Shown here piece after piece: positions 33,975 to 44,718 of a stretch of DNA of 64,000 nt (its first letter is position 1; every line of letters starts with the position of its first letter). The notes beneath the pieces were generated by a model, which searched no databases, had not been told where the DNA came from, and worked only from the letters and a program-made list of their open reading frames with translations. This DNA comes from Siphonodentalium dalli (Eukaryota; Mollusca; Scaphopoda; Gadilida; Siphonodentaliidae). Position numbers and translations under genes: made by a program. The stretch is taken from contig CP136067.1 of NCBI GenBank assembly GCA_032622095.1, positions 201,558,181 to 201,622,180 on the forward strand, in the 5' to 3' direction.

Positions 33975-35190
33975 CACTTTGTTTATATAAAGTCAATAGT
34001 CTATGTTTATATAAAGTCAATAGTCTATGTTTATATAAAGTCAATAGTCTATGTTTATATAAAGTCAATAGTCTATGTTTATATAAAGTCAATTGTCTAT
34101 ATTTATATAAAGTCAATAGTCTATGTTTATATAAAGTCAATAGTCTATGTTTATATAAAGTCAATAGTCTATGTTCATATAAAAGTCAATAGTCTATGAT
34201 AAAAGTCAATAGTCTATGTTTATATAAAGTCAATTGTCTTTATTTATATAAAGTCAATAGTCTATGTTTATATAAAGTCAATAGTCTATGTTTATATAAA
34301 GTCAAGAGTCTATGTTTATATAAAGTCAATTGTCTATATTTATATAAAGTCAATAGTCTATGTTTATATAAAGTCAATAGTCTATGTTTATATAAAAGTC
34401 AATAGTCTATGTTTATATAAAAGTCAATAGTCTATGATAAAAGTCAATAGTCTATGTTCATATAAAGTCAATAGTCTATGTTTATATAAAGTCTATAGTC
34501 TCTGTTTATATAAAAGTCAATAGTCTATGATAAAAGTCAATAGCTATGTTTATATAAAAGTCAATAGTCTATGTTTATATAAAGTCAATAGTCTATATTT
34601 ATATAAAGTCAATAGTCTATGTTTATATAAAGTCAATAGTCTATGTTTATATAAAAGTCAATAGTCTATGTTTATATAAAAGTCAATAGTCTATGATAAA
34701 AGTCAATAGTCTATGTTCATATAAAGTCAATAGTCTATGTTTATATAAAGTCTATAGTCTCTGTTTATATAAAAGTCAATAGTCTATGATAAAAGTCAAT
34801 AGCTATGTTTATATAAAAGTCAATAGTCTATGTTTATATAAAGTCAATAGTCTATGTTTATATAAAGTCAATATTCTATGTTTATATAAAGTCAATTGTC
34901 TATATTTATATAAAGTCAATAGTCTATGTTTATATAAAGTCAATTGTCTATATTTATATAAAGTCAATAGTCTATGCTTATATAATGTCAATAGCCTTTG
35001 TTTATATAAAGTCAATTGTCTGTTCATATAAAATTCAATAGTCTATGTTTATATAAAGTCAATAGTCTATGTTTATATAAAGTCAATAGTCTATGTTTAT
35101 ATAAAGTCAATAGTCTATGTTTATATAAAGTCAATAGTCTATGATAAAAGTCAATAGTCTATGTTTATATCAAAGTCAATAGATTATGTT
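33975..35190. repeat. 24-bp satellite array, about 50 copies
   Basis: TTTATATAAAGTCAATAGTC plus TATG is repeated with frequent small variants (an AAAA insertion, ATTGTC, GTTCATATAAA, a unit lacking TATAT). A marker segment with TCTATGATAAAAGTC, GTTCATATAAAGTC and GTCTATAGTCTCTG occurs twice, at about 34431 and 34690, giving a higher-order period of 259 bp. Confidence 0.95.
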
Positions 35191-35277
35191 GTAATATTTG
35201 GGTCACAATAAATTGTTTAAACAACCAAGAGATGTTAACTGGAGAAGAGCATCAGACTGAAATTGCTTTGAACACAC

Positions 35278-35388
35278 AACCAGGAGAGAGAGGGGGGAGA
35301 TAGGCAGAGCTATGTCCACACATGGCCATGATCGAGGGGGAGAGATAGGCAGAGCTATGCCCACACATGGCCATGATCGAGGGGGTTG
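35278..35388 (+). repeat. ~52-bp direct duplication
   Basis: GGGGAGATAGGCAGAGCTAT / GAGAGATAGGCAGAGCTATG plus CCACACATGGCCATGATCGA is present twice in tandem. Confidence 0.9.
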
Positions 35389-35389
35389 T

Positions 35390-36015
35390 GGGGATACCGG
35401 ATTGCTCCCTCCGTCTCTGTACATAAACTATTTTCAAAATATGTTGTTCATAATAATTATGCCCTAAGACACATTGTGGTGACTTGTTGAATTTGATACT
35501 AGTAAGAAGACAATGTGGTGACTTGTGGCATTTATACTAATAAATCCATACCAATAAATGCATACTAATAAATACGCAATGACATAATTATGCTGTTGCA
35601 ATTATTCCGTAATGGCGACAGCGCTCCGTTTTGAAAAAGGATACTTTCTATTTTAACGAATACCTGGGAGTGTGTGGTACATATTTACGGGTTTAAAATT
35701 TGTGTTTTTCCAAAATGTTATTAGTATAGGATAGTCAATACAAACAGCAAATAATATCAAATTTAGATCAGTTCAAATTTAGAGAATATATCTAATAGTA
35801 CAACAAACGTCCTGTTGGCCTATAGACGCCGGGAACAACGTTCTGTCGCCATGTAGACGCCGGGAACAAGATTTTAATAGCGATGCATCTGTTATAGGGA
35901 ATAGGTAGAATAAGGAATCTACATATTCTGTGAAATTTAGGACATTACAGATTCTTTGAAAAATGGGTTAAAATTTCCAAACACATTAGACGAATCGACG
36001 AATGGTATACAATAA
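35390..36015. other. Intergenic DNA, no gene recognised
   Basis: Short direct repeats ACAATGTGGTGACTTGT (35470 and 35509), AATAAATNCATAC near 35540-35570, and GACGCCGGGAACAA (35826 and 35858). No exon. Confidence 0.4.
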
Positions 36016-36033
36016 ATTTTGATGTTGATGCCG

Positions 36034-36064
36034 ACCCCCCCCCCCCCCAGCCCCCCCCCCCCCC
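36034..36064. repeat. Poly-C tracts
   Basis: Two C-runs of about 13-14 bases separated by AG. Assembly length here is likely unreliable. Confidence 0.8.
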
Positions 36065-36124
36065 TGGTTGATGCCCCAGAAATACGCGCTGCCTGCCGAT
36101 TACACGTTACACGTTTGGTATGAC

Positions 36125-36660
36125 GCAATCATAACGTCCCCACTTCGCGCCATCGAGTTAATCATCACATCTCCGTTGGCAGAATGTGGATTATTGGTTA
36201 TCGGCGTTCGTGGTTTCGCGCCGAATAGAACTACTTAATAAAACGAACGATGTAATATTGGGGGAAATCTCATCATTTCTCGCGGCACTTTGAATCAAAG
36301 GGACGACTGGATTGAAACAAAACGACGGTAATAGAATATATGTAAATTTAGGTCTCGAACCCGATCAATCTCCCTTAATAAAGTTATTGTGAGGCTCTAA
36401 ATGGACAACAAAGGTCATGTGATTTCTTAATAGAGAACAACATCCTTCTTCCCGCTAATTTAATATCGAATGATTGGTTCATAGAATAACAGTTCCGCAG
36501 TTAATTCCGGTCGGACAGAATTCATTCCCCTGTCATGGCAGACGACAATCTCTAATAATTGGCGGGAATTTCGAGCGATTTGTAATCTATTACTCTCCGA
36601 TTTAATAACAATATTGTTCCATCGGCCATCAGAACAAGCACTTTATTAGTTCAGGAGTTA
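36125..36660. promoter_or_regulatory. Candidate conserved non-coding (enhancer-like) block
   Basis: Repeat-free, with balanced composition and dense TF-type cores: TTTGAATCAAAG (paired TCF/Sox-like, 36290-36301), ACAAAGGTCA (36408-36417), several TAAT homeodomain cores and TGATTGG. No open frame. Regulatory role is inferred from composition only. Confidence 0.25.
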
Positions 36661-36748
36661 TTTCATTCTCACCATGCTGTTAAGAAAGGCACTATAGTAA
36701 ACAGGGGCGTAGCGAACGCGCACGCGGAATGGAAGGGTGGACAGTGAG

Positions 36749-37127
36749 TATTGCCTTCCCTCCATGCAGCCTGTAACAGTGGGTGTTGCCTTCCCTCCAT
36801 GCAGCCTGTAACAGTGGGTGTTGTCTTCCCTCCATGCAGCCTGTAACAGTGGGTGTTGCCTTCCCTCCATGCAGCCTGTAACAGTGGGTGTTGCCTTCCC
36901 TCCATGCAGCCTGTAACAGTGAGTATTGCCTTCCCTCCATGCAGCCTGTAACAGTGGGTGTTGCCTTCCCTCCATGCAGCCTGTAACAGTGAGTATTGCC
37001 TTCCCTCCATGCAGCCTGTAACAGTGGGTGTTGCCTTCCCTCCATGCAGCCTGTAACAGTGGGTGTTGCCTTCCCTCCATGCAGCCTGTAACAGTGGGTG
37101 TTGCCTTCCCTCCATGCAGCCTGTAGA
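36749..37127. repeat. 35-bp minisatellite, 11 copies
   Basis: GCCTTCCCTCCATGCAGCCT plus GTAACAGTGGGTGTT, with a second unit type carrying GTGAGTATT. Because 35 is not a multiple of 3 and the minus strand lacks stops in all phases, three overlapping minus frames of 140-151 codons arise. They are not genes. Confidence 0.95.
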
Positions 37128-37129
37128 TA

Positions 37130-38100
37130 TATTCCGCTTCTAGCCATTGTGCATGCGTGGGTGATTGTAACTTTGTAACTTTATAACTTCACAGATCAGG
37201 TGATTATACACGCTCAGTGTTTATACGCAACTGACATAATAGATCATAATAATGTACGACTTTCTCTATACTTGTATACAATAGGTTTAATTCTATTTTT
37301 TGTGTGGAATTTTGTTACATGTATTACAAAAACCTAAAGCTATATTTCTAACCAGACATTTTCAATTATTGCTGTTGTGCTAACATTAGGGTGTCGTGGT
37401 CTAAATGGCAAACAGCGTGTGATATCATAATAGATTCAGGGTCACTATATACGGTCGCTACGATCATATGGTACTCAGATCGAATCATAAAGTGAGAAAA
37501 ATCATGTGCTGAATTAAAAGTCGCATATAATCAGTTAGGGCACAATTCACCGCCATCACTTTTGAGTGCGAAAATGGCGCGATCCACTGATCATTGTCGT
37601 GATTTTCAGAAGTCTTGAATGTGTCATATGTGAGTAGCATGTACATGGGCTACTAGATTTCACATTAACCTGAAGTAGTCCTGATTATCAATTCATGTCT
37701 GACATTAATATAATTCATAGGTGATCCAAAAGCTTCCGATTTTACCTTATATATGTTGGTTATTTCACTTTGTACTTCTATGTATAATATCCACATTTCC
37801 TGTCATGTTTATATATGTTCTCAATATACTCTCCCATGGAGGAGGAATCATAGCCGGTTTTGTGTTAATAATCAAACATGGTAGTGTTTCGCCGTCAACA
37901 AGTATTACCAATTACAAAGTAACACAAGAAAACCATAGTCAGAAATGGTAACGCCACCAAGATCGTATTATTAGCCATAAATATAAATAATAATACAATT
38001 ATTCTATAAACTAGCTTTCAAATTTTATGCGGGAAATTTGCGTACTTCCATATTTCAAGTTTTCCCGTTTCTCGTGGCATACATTACTTTCATCAAACTG
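37130..38100. other. Intergenic DNA, no gene recognised
   Basis: AT-rich with no supported gene. The open frame 37721-37951 (plus) begins with hydrophobic residues but matches no known family. Confidence 0.4.
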
Positions 38101-38111
38101 TCTTCTTTATT

Positions 38112-38710
38112 ACACAAGCTGATAGGCCCGACTTCACCCGGGCTGTTTCACATCTGCTTTCCGGTGAAAGGTGCGATTTGACCTTCAATTGACTATTTCG
38201 AAAGTCAAGGTCAGGTCAGGGTCATGATTTGTCCAGTCCAAAACACCCCCACCCGTAGAAAACTACCCATAGGTATCAAATTTCGTCGAAATCCGTCCGT
38301 TTTACCCAACTTGACCTTTAATTAACAATTTTGAAGGTCAAGGTAAGGTCAGAGTCATGATTTGACCCGTCCAAAACACCCCCCCCCCCGACAAAAGTAC
38401 CCATAGGTATCAAATTTCGTCGAAATCTATCCGTTTTATCCGAGTTGACCTTTGATTGGCCATATTGAAGGTCAAGGTCAGGCCGAGGTCACGATTTGAC
38501 CCGTTCAAAACTCTCCTCAGACCAAAGTATCCCTAGTATCAAATTTCGCCGAAATTTGTCCGTTTTACCCAAATTGACCTTGCATTGACAGTTTTAAAGG
38601 TCAAGGTCAGGTCGGGGTCACGATTTGACCCGTTCAAAACACTTCCCGGACACAAATACCCATAGGTATCAAATTACGTTGAAATCTATGGAAAGCCGAG
38701 GAGGACATGT
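38112..38710 (-). mobile_element. Decayed Helitron-like element with internal ~135-bp array
   Basis: On the minus strand the left edge reads GCCCGGGTGAAGTCGGGC, then CTATCAGCTTGT: a terminal hairpin followed by a CTTGT that would be CTAGT in an intact Helitron end. Four diverged units of 129-143 bp follow (plus-strand starts about 38167, 38310, 38445 and 38574), each with TTGACCTT...AAGGTCAAGGTCAGG, CATGATTTGACC, AAAACAC, ACCCATAGGTATCAAATT and CGTCGAAATC. The array inside a hairpin-ended element parallels 6162-9382. Confidence 0.55.
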
Positions 38711-38714
38711 TGGT

Positions 38715-39095
38715 TGCTAATTGCTAGATATACGACGCGGTATTTTGAAGGTGTTTCAAACTAGGAGATAGAAGTATTCTGCCTTTCAAATGGTGATGAA
38801 TTATAGTAGTTTATTCAAATTTTATGGCATAAATTGTTATTAAAACCGTATATACTATAAAAAATAAATGACTCGAAAATTAAGTGGGCCTTTAAACAAA
38901 GTCACAATTGCATTTAGGCTCATCTCATACTCGTCCATTCAGCGATATTCTACTGCGCAGTTTGTTATAGCCTCCAGTATTTATTGAGCGTTATACCCCC
39001 AACTGTTATAATTCGCCTTTAGCAGGCGTACTCTTGCCTCAGATTATTGAGATATTAGGTCACACATAATCACATTAAATCGCATCGTAACATAG
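38715..39095. other. Intergenic DNA, no gene recognised
   Basis: AT-rich. No exon, repeat array or element end recognised. Confidence 0.4.
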
Positions 39096-39099
39096 CAAT

Positions 39100-39910
39100 T
39101 GTGTGGGCTCCTTGGCGTGAATATGTAATGAGAAATAAGGTCATACGTAATGACATTAAACTCAAGAAAACCCTCGAAAACAAAACAAAATCACATTTAA
39201 TGTTTTACGTTATTTCCTTCATAAAAAGAATCTTCGTGATAATGAACCCTCTCGTTACTTTAGAATATAGAATTAACCTTAAAATAAAAAAAATCTTTGG
39301 AACACAGAACCTTCGGAATAACGAACCTTCGGATTGGTGAACCTTCGGAATAGCGAACATTCAGAGAAATTTCGGAATAGTGGACCTTCGGGATAGTGAA
39401 CCTTCGGAATAGAGCCATGCCCCCCAATATTCATATTATATGCCCAGAGTTCAAAGGTATGGACCCATAAAATTCTAAACTTGGCCCTTAAAATAATGAA
39501 CTCCAAATTGGAGCACACACAGAACACCACTTAAGTCAACTGAACCTATGTCATGTCCCAATGCGGGAGGGTCCATATATACCACAACATTCATAGTATA
39601 TGCCAAGAATTCAAAGGTATGGGCCCACGTAATGACATAAAATCTCAAGAAAACCAGCGAAAACAAAACAAAATCACATTTAATGTTCTAAGTTAAGTTA
39701 TTTCCTCCTGTATCTGTATCGGTGTGCGCGCATGATCAGTTCGGATGTGAGCGCACACTCCATATAAAGAATCTTTGTGAAAATGAACCCTCTCAAATTA
39801 GTCTCAATACTTTAAAATATAGAATTAACCTAAAAATAACAAAAACCTTCGGAATAGAGAACCTTCGGAATAGCGGACCTTCGGGATAGCAAACCTTCAT
39901 AATAGAAGCA
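39100..39910 (+). repeat. ~500-bp tandem duplication with 16-bp CCTTCGGAATAG repeats
   Basis: Copy 1 (39130-39430) and copy 2 (39630-39910) share GTAATGACAT, ACAAAACAAAATCACATTTA, AATGAACCCTCTC and TAGAATTAACC. Each ends in tandem ~16-bp units of GAACCTTCGGAATAGC (about 8 in copy 1, 4-5 in copy 2). Copy 2 has an extra ~60 bp with a GTGTGCGCGCATGATC / GGATGTGAGCGCACAC inverted pair. Confidence 0.75.
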
Positions 39911-39914
39911 TGTC

Positions 39915-40310
39915 CCCACAATTACACCGGTGACGTAAACACATGTGCCAATCTTAGTTGTACTCTCGTAATTATCGGTACGATGAAACGGTGACGGAAT
40001 CTGACGAGGTTTGCCGAATGTACAATCACCCAGTGAATTATCGATCGCCCATGCGATACAAAAAAACCAAAAGCAATAAACACCACACTACGGTGGCGTA
40101 ATAATCGACATCTAGCCTCGTCCACGTGATACACAAGAACGTCCACGAATTCCACAGCTTCCAATGATACACACACGCTCAACAATCCGCTGAAACGATA
40201 TAAGTCAAATCTCATTGTAAAATGTGTATGTGGGTAGAGTTACAAGATTCTGAATTCTATATCATCGACCATAATTCACGGGCCATTCTCTTTCTTATGA
40301 TGGATACTGC
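39915..40310. other. Intergenic DNA, no gene recognised
   Basis: A minus-strand open frame (39922-40215) exists without a recognisable motif. No other structure seen. Confidence 0.35.
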
Positions 40311-40315
40311 ATTAT

Positions 40316-40778
40316 CCCTTCCACGACTGGAGCTTCCTGTAGGGAGCCCCATACATTTGGCAGCTTGTATTGCTGAGTGTCGTCTGCTCACGTCTATGAG
40401 GGGCTCCATTGAGGGTAGTTTAACCAATTAGCCCTTCCATGACTGGAGCTTTCTGTAGGGAGCCCCATACAGGTGGCAGCTTGTATTGCTGAGTGTCGCC
40501 TGCTCACGCTATGAGGGGCTCCATTGAGGGTAGTTTAACCAATATAGCCCTTCCATGACTGGAGCTTCCCGTAGGGAGCCCCATACAGGTGGCAGCTTGT
40601 ATTGCTGAGTGTCGTCTGCTCACGTTTATGAGGGGCTCCATTGAGGGTAGTTTAACCAATTAGCCCTTCCATGACTGGAGCTTACTGTAGGGAGCCCCAT
40701 ACAGGTGGCAGCTTGTATTGCTGAGTGTCGTCTGCTCATGTCTGTGAGGGGCTCCATGAGGGTAGTTTAACCAATTAA
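40316..40778 (+). repeat. 116-bp tandem array made from a TTAA-element end, 4 copies
   Basis: Four units starting at 40316, 40432, 40548 and 40664 (period 115-116). Each begins CCCTTCCATGACTGGAGCTT, continues with GTAGGGAGCCCCATACAGGT, GTATTGCTGAGTGTCGTCTG and ATGAGGGGCTCCATTGAGGG, and ends TAGTTTAACCAATTA. The first 20 bases equal the terminal repeat of the element that starts at 40779. Each unit contains its own inverted pair GGAGCCCCAT / ATGAGGGGCTCC. Confidence 0.9.
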
Positions 40779-41212
40779 CCCTTCCACGACTGGAGCTTGC
40801 TGAAATTTGGCGAAAACCTGGTGCCAATGGATTCTCTTATATATGAGAATCTCATATAGGGCACCTCGCATATATAAGAGAATACATTGCCCATACAATA
40901 TTTACATTTACCTTGTACGCCGGTGCATTATCTTATATACGATGTTCATGTTCCTTATGGGAGACTCACATGTATAAGAGAATGCACTGACACAGGATCT
41001 TTAATGCTGCACCAGCTCAGCCCCTGTTATGAAAGGATGAGCTTCTCCATATGGAGCCTCGCATATATAAGAGCATTCATGGCTTACAAGGTCAATGTTA
41101 GGCCAATGTATTCTCTTATATGTGCGAGGCTCCATAGGAGACTGGCATATATACGAGAATGCATTGGTACAGGGTTTTCGCCAAATTTCAGGAAGCTCCA
41201 GTTATGGAATGG
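40779..41212. mobile_element. piggyBac-like MITE, second family (P2)
   Basis: Starts after TTAA with CCCTTCCACGACTGGAGCTT, then GAAATTTGGCGAAAACC. It ends with GGTTTTCGCCAAATTTC and GAAGCTCCAGTTATGGAATGG, an inverted copy with a few mismatches. The interior has three rounds of CTCTTATATATG...GCATATATAAGAGAAT palindromes. The right-hand TTAA has decayed. No transposase. Confidence 0.8.
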
Positions 41213-41394
41213 TTTTTATGTAACAGTAACATTTTTGCGACAAATTATATGATGTTCTGTAAACACTTTTCCATTTTGTAACTAAGTCCGTTTTCTTTCT
41301 GTCCAGATGAAACATTTCACGAATTTCGTACTGTATGTTTTGAGTTCATGGGGGACAAATCGTGAGACATACACTCTTTTATTCCATCATATCC

Positions 41395-41500
41395 AGGGGG
41401 GGGTCATCCACTTTTTTCCATACACTAGGCCGGGGTGGGTGGGTGGTTCAGCTGCGAAAAAGTCACTTTTTTCCTGAGTGGTCGCAATTTTTTCCTCTTA
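41395..41500 (+). repeat. G-rich dispersed element, second copy
   Basis: GGGGGGGGTCATCCACTT, TTCCATACACTA and GGCCGGGGTGGGTGGGTGG repeat the order seen at 1470-1540. Overlapping frames on both strands here are not supported as genes. Confidence 0.5.
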
Positions 41501-41504
41501 CAAC

Positions 41505-42050
41505 ATTTCTTCAATATAAATGCCTCAAAGTGTTCAGCATCATTGTTAATGTGTGTATGACACTTAGGGCAGTGCTTAGAGGGGTAGTTAGTGTGGATAT
41601 GGGCATGATGCTTCTCAGAAATCCAGATTACGAACCAACTCTCAGGAATTCGCCTTTTACATCCGATCACATTGCCATGTACCAATGCTACTAGTTCCAG
41701 ATGAAAATGGACAGTTATATAGCACATGAATAAACTTTAATATAAATAAAATGAAAAAAGCTATTCATTTATCTCATTAATATTTACTCATTATACCTGA
41801 TCAGATCAGATATGACTCAGTCAAAATTGTATCGGAACTTGGCATGGGACTGTAGACTGCAACAACGCATATCACTGAGATAATAATCTTGAGATGGTGG
41901 GACCCAGATACAAGATTGGGCGAGCATACATAGACCTTGAATGTGTAGATATGGAGAAGGCTGCTAAGTGGAATAAACAAAATCAGAACAGATGAGTGAA
42001 AAGAAGGAAAAGAAAATATAATATAACTTAATATAATATGCAAGTCTAAA
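41505..42050. other. Intergenic DNA, no gene recognised
   Basis: No recognisable domain. A minus frame at 41425-41727 has a CPKCHTH pair of cysteines but no complete zinc-binding motif. Confidence 0.35.
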
Positions 42051-42057
42051 AAAATGA

Positions 42058-42262
42058 TCGAAGTCTGCAGAGGGCGAATTTGGCGATACTACCCGGCATA
42101 GCATCAACAAATTCAACCTCTAACGACCTCATTCTATTTTGGTCTCGACCAACCATGGAGAACTAGCTACATATGAGGGTCACATATGGTGAATTTGGTA
42201 ATGCTATAGCCCACTCTGCTGGGTAGCATCACAAAACTCACCCTCCTTGGAGCTTATTCTGC
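42058..42262. mobile_element. Two tandem decayed hairpin MITE copies
   Basis: Copy A (42063-42132): GCAGAGGGCGAATTTGGC and AAATTCAACCTCTAACGACC plus TCATTCT. Copy B (42184-42262): TATGGTGAATTTGGTAATGC, GTAGCATCACAAAACTCACC and TTATTCTGCAGAC. Both correspond to the element at 63751-63893. Confidence 0.6.
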
Positions 42263-42264
42263 AG

Positions 42265-43195
42265 ACTGCATATGACCGTCTTATTTTCAAGTTTCTATTT
42301 ACTCGCAGTACATGTATTTGTATGAATGCTTGACATGGGTCTGGCCTTAGCACAGTACCTAGCCCAAGAACTCAGCTCATGGAAATGAAAATTAGTTTTG
42401 TGATACATAGTGGATTTCAGCTGAATACCTGTATTGTTGGAGAGTTAATTGCCAGGTGGTGTTGCCCTAATAATTTTTTCAAAAATCATAATTGACATAA
42501 ATTCATGTGATACTATGGGACACATCTAAAGTTACACTTTCTGTGATGAAAAGAAGGTACACTAATGCTTTTATATTTGTTTACATGTATAATGAGCATT
42601 ATGAGCTACCTTAGACAATATTTGGGGAAGAATCAATCAATTATTTACTGATCAGCACATGTATTCTGCGTGTTATTTTGGGTTTTTCCAGGTATTTTTT
42701 TAGAACCTGTTTCGTGTTGTTACAAAAGTTGGAATGACTTAGAAGAACCAGAAATGGAAATAGGGTAACTGTAATACTGACCATCAAGCTTAAATGGTGT
42801 GATATTACAGATTTGAAGGTAAAAAGGGGGTGGGTACCCCGCATGAAATTGGAAAAAATATGTTTTCCTTCAAATAGGGGGGTGGTGGGTACCCAAGAGC
42901 CGGAAAAAAGTTTTTTCAGCCTAATGTCATGTCACTTTTTTCCGACGCCCCCCCCCCCCTGTCATATCATAAAATAAACGCTTATTATGGTAATTTTCCT
43001 TTCTGATGTGATACTTATATCACATGGTAATGTAACTTTAATCCGCATATACATACTTGATATACTTTTTGTATATTTTTTTCTCAGAAGCTTGACAAAA
43101 GCGAAATATTAATAAGTCAAATCTGATGCTTGATCAATATATATCGCTTTTAACATTTCCAACGGGGAATATCATCGGAAGACTTAGTGCTTATG
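42265..43195. other. Intergenic DNA, no gene recognised
   Basis: Contains GGGTGGGTACCC twice (42829 and 42887) and a poly-C tract at about 42949-42959. No exon. Confidence 0.4.
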
Positions 43196-43379
43196 TGGCC
43201 ACGTGGCTTATTATAAACCCTTTCTTGACCACGTTAGACGGGTCATAGAGTATTGACGGTTAATCAATGAAAACAAAGCCAAATATCCTCGAAACAAAGC
43301 GGAATGTCATCTAATATCATCAATCGTCGACCGCAAATTCGAATAAATTGATTAACTAAACAAGCGAGGATATTAACGC

Positions 43380-43690
43380 CGCCTAAATTAGGTACTGAGT
43401 CGTTTGTTTTATGAACAAATTTCGCCGCCATTGATCCTATAGTAGTTTCATTAAACACAACTCTAGCAGACGACACTCTGCTCTTATTGGAATGGAAATC
43501 GTTTCGTCTCGATTATAATTCGTTGTGTCACACAATGACAAACTAAGATCGCTCCCTCAATGAGGACTTAATTAAGGAAGGAAATTGATCGTTCCTGTAT
43601 TGCTTGATATATTTCCTTTTATTAAATTGAGACTTTCGTTGGAGAGGTTTCGCTAATTTGCGACATGTTTGTGGTGGAAAGTTTATAACC
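43380..43690 (+). repeat. Paralogous block, copy 1 (uninterrupted)
   Basis: Three blocks, ACAACTCTAGCAGACGA (43457), TGGAAATCGTTTCGTCTCGA through CACAATGACAAACTAAGATC (43491-43550), and GACTTTCGTTGGAGAGGTTT (43631), are repeated in the same order in copy 2 (44130-44830). Repeat-free, with TTAATTAA at 43568. The sequence looks like non-coding regulatory DNA. Confidence 0.7.
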
Positions 43691-43913
43691 AGTCCAAAAG
43701 ATGCGATTGGACATGTTCACATTTTATGCCCTTCAGCATTTTAACACGTTTTGAATTAAGTTTTTCAGCCTATCATCATCATCATCTTTAATGTCTAACA
43801 TTCATATATAAGACATTTAGACAAATTATATAATTATATACAATTAATATATACAATCACGCGTGCCTAGAAACAATCCCTGCGATCGTCACCCAGACGC
43901 TGTAGATAATTAA

Positions 43914-44023
43914 GAGCGTTCTCAATGATTATTATTATTATTGGTGAATTCTTGTGTGGACTTTTATGGAGCGTTCTCAATGATTATTATTATTATTGGT
44001 GAATTCTTGTGTGGACTTTTATG
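43914..44023 (+). repeat. 55-bp perfect tandem duplication
   Basis: GAGCGTTCTCAATGATTATT through GTGTGGACTTTTATG occurs twice in a row, without differences. It contains a short (ATT)n tract. A recent event. Confidence 0.95.
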
Positions 44024-44182
44024 GATGTCTGTGTCTATACGAATGGTGATAATCTGCCTGGTTATTTGAGAGTTCACGTAACAACATTTGATACAATTTG
44101 ATGTCAAATAGGACAGGGCATCTTTAAAGACAACTCTAGCAGACGATAATGTTTCTAACCCTTGCATGAGGTACACGTGGGA

Positions 44183-44420
44183 GCTGCGCTGATGCAGCGT
44201 TAAAGATCATGATGTGCAAATGCATTCTCTTATATATGAGAGTATCCCATATGAGCCTATCATATATAAGAGAATTCACTGGCTTACGAGGTCAAGGTAA
44301 ATATTGTTAGGCCAACGTATTCTCGTATATATGCGAGGCGCCCAATGTAAGACTCGCATATATCAAATATATAACATAAAATAATGCATTATAGCACAGG
44401 GTTTTCGATGGATGCTCCAG
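44183..44420. mobile_element. P2-type MITE, truncated
   Basis: GCTGATGCAGCGTTAAAGATC, TGCATTCTCTTATATATGAG, AAGAGAATTCACTGGCTTAC, TATTGTTAGGCCAACGTATT and CACAGGGTTTTCG match the interiors of the elements at 40779 and 57143. The terminal repeat is decayed. Confidence 0.7.
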
Positions 44421-44507
44421 TCATGGAAATCGTTTCCTTTCGATTATAACTCGTTTTGTCACACATTGACAAACCTAGATCCCCCCATGCAATGAGGGCG
44501 TAAGTAA

Positions 44508-44718
44508 CCCTTTCTATACTAAATAATCATTGACCTCAGGACATATGTCGTTTGTTGAACTTATTATTTGAACTTCTCCCATCAATGAATACGAATCATT
44601 CTGTTCTTGTAATACCTGTTTTTCTATCAGTCGTCTGCTTTTATTCCAAATGACTAATTGACGATTCCAGTGTATAGGTTTATAATTGAATGGGAGAATC
44701 CATTTAGTATAGAAAGGG
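44508..44718. mobile_element. MITE family C, short copy
   Basis: Terminal inverted repeats CCCTTTCTATACTAAAT / ATTTAGTATAGAAAGGG are flanked by GTAA and ATAA, near the TTAA expected for a CCCTTT-ended element. It has a single TTATAATTGAATGGGAGAAT unit where the copy at 22.1 kb has ten. Confidence 0.8.

Noticed and set aside
33975-35190. Possible CRISPR-like regular array (also the other minisatellites)
   Set aside because: There are no unique spacers between repeats, units are contiguous and variable, and the genome is eukaryotic.
36658-37147. Three minus-strand frames of 140-151 codons
   Set aside because: Artefact of a 35-bp minisatellite lacking stops; the peptide is the same in each frame.
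41425-41727. Minus frame with a CPKCHTH segment as a zinc-finger protein
   Set aside because: Only one Cys pair, no second half of a zinc-binding motif, and it overlaps the G-rich dispersed element.
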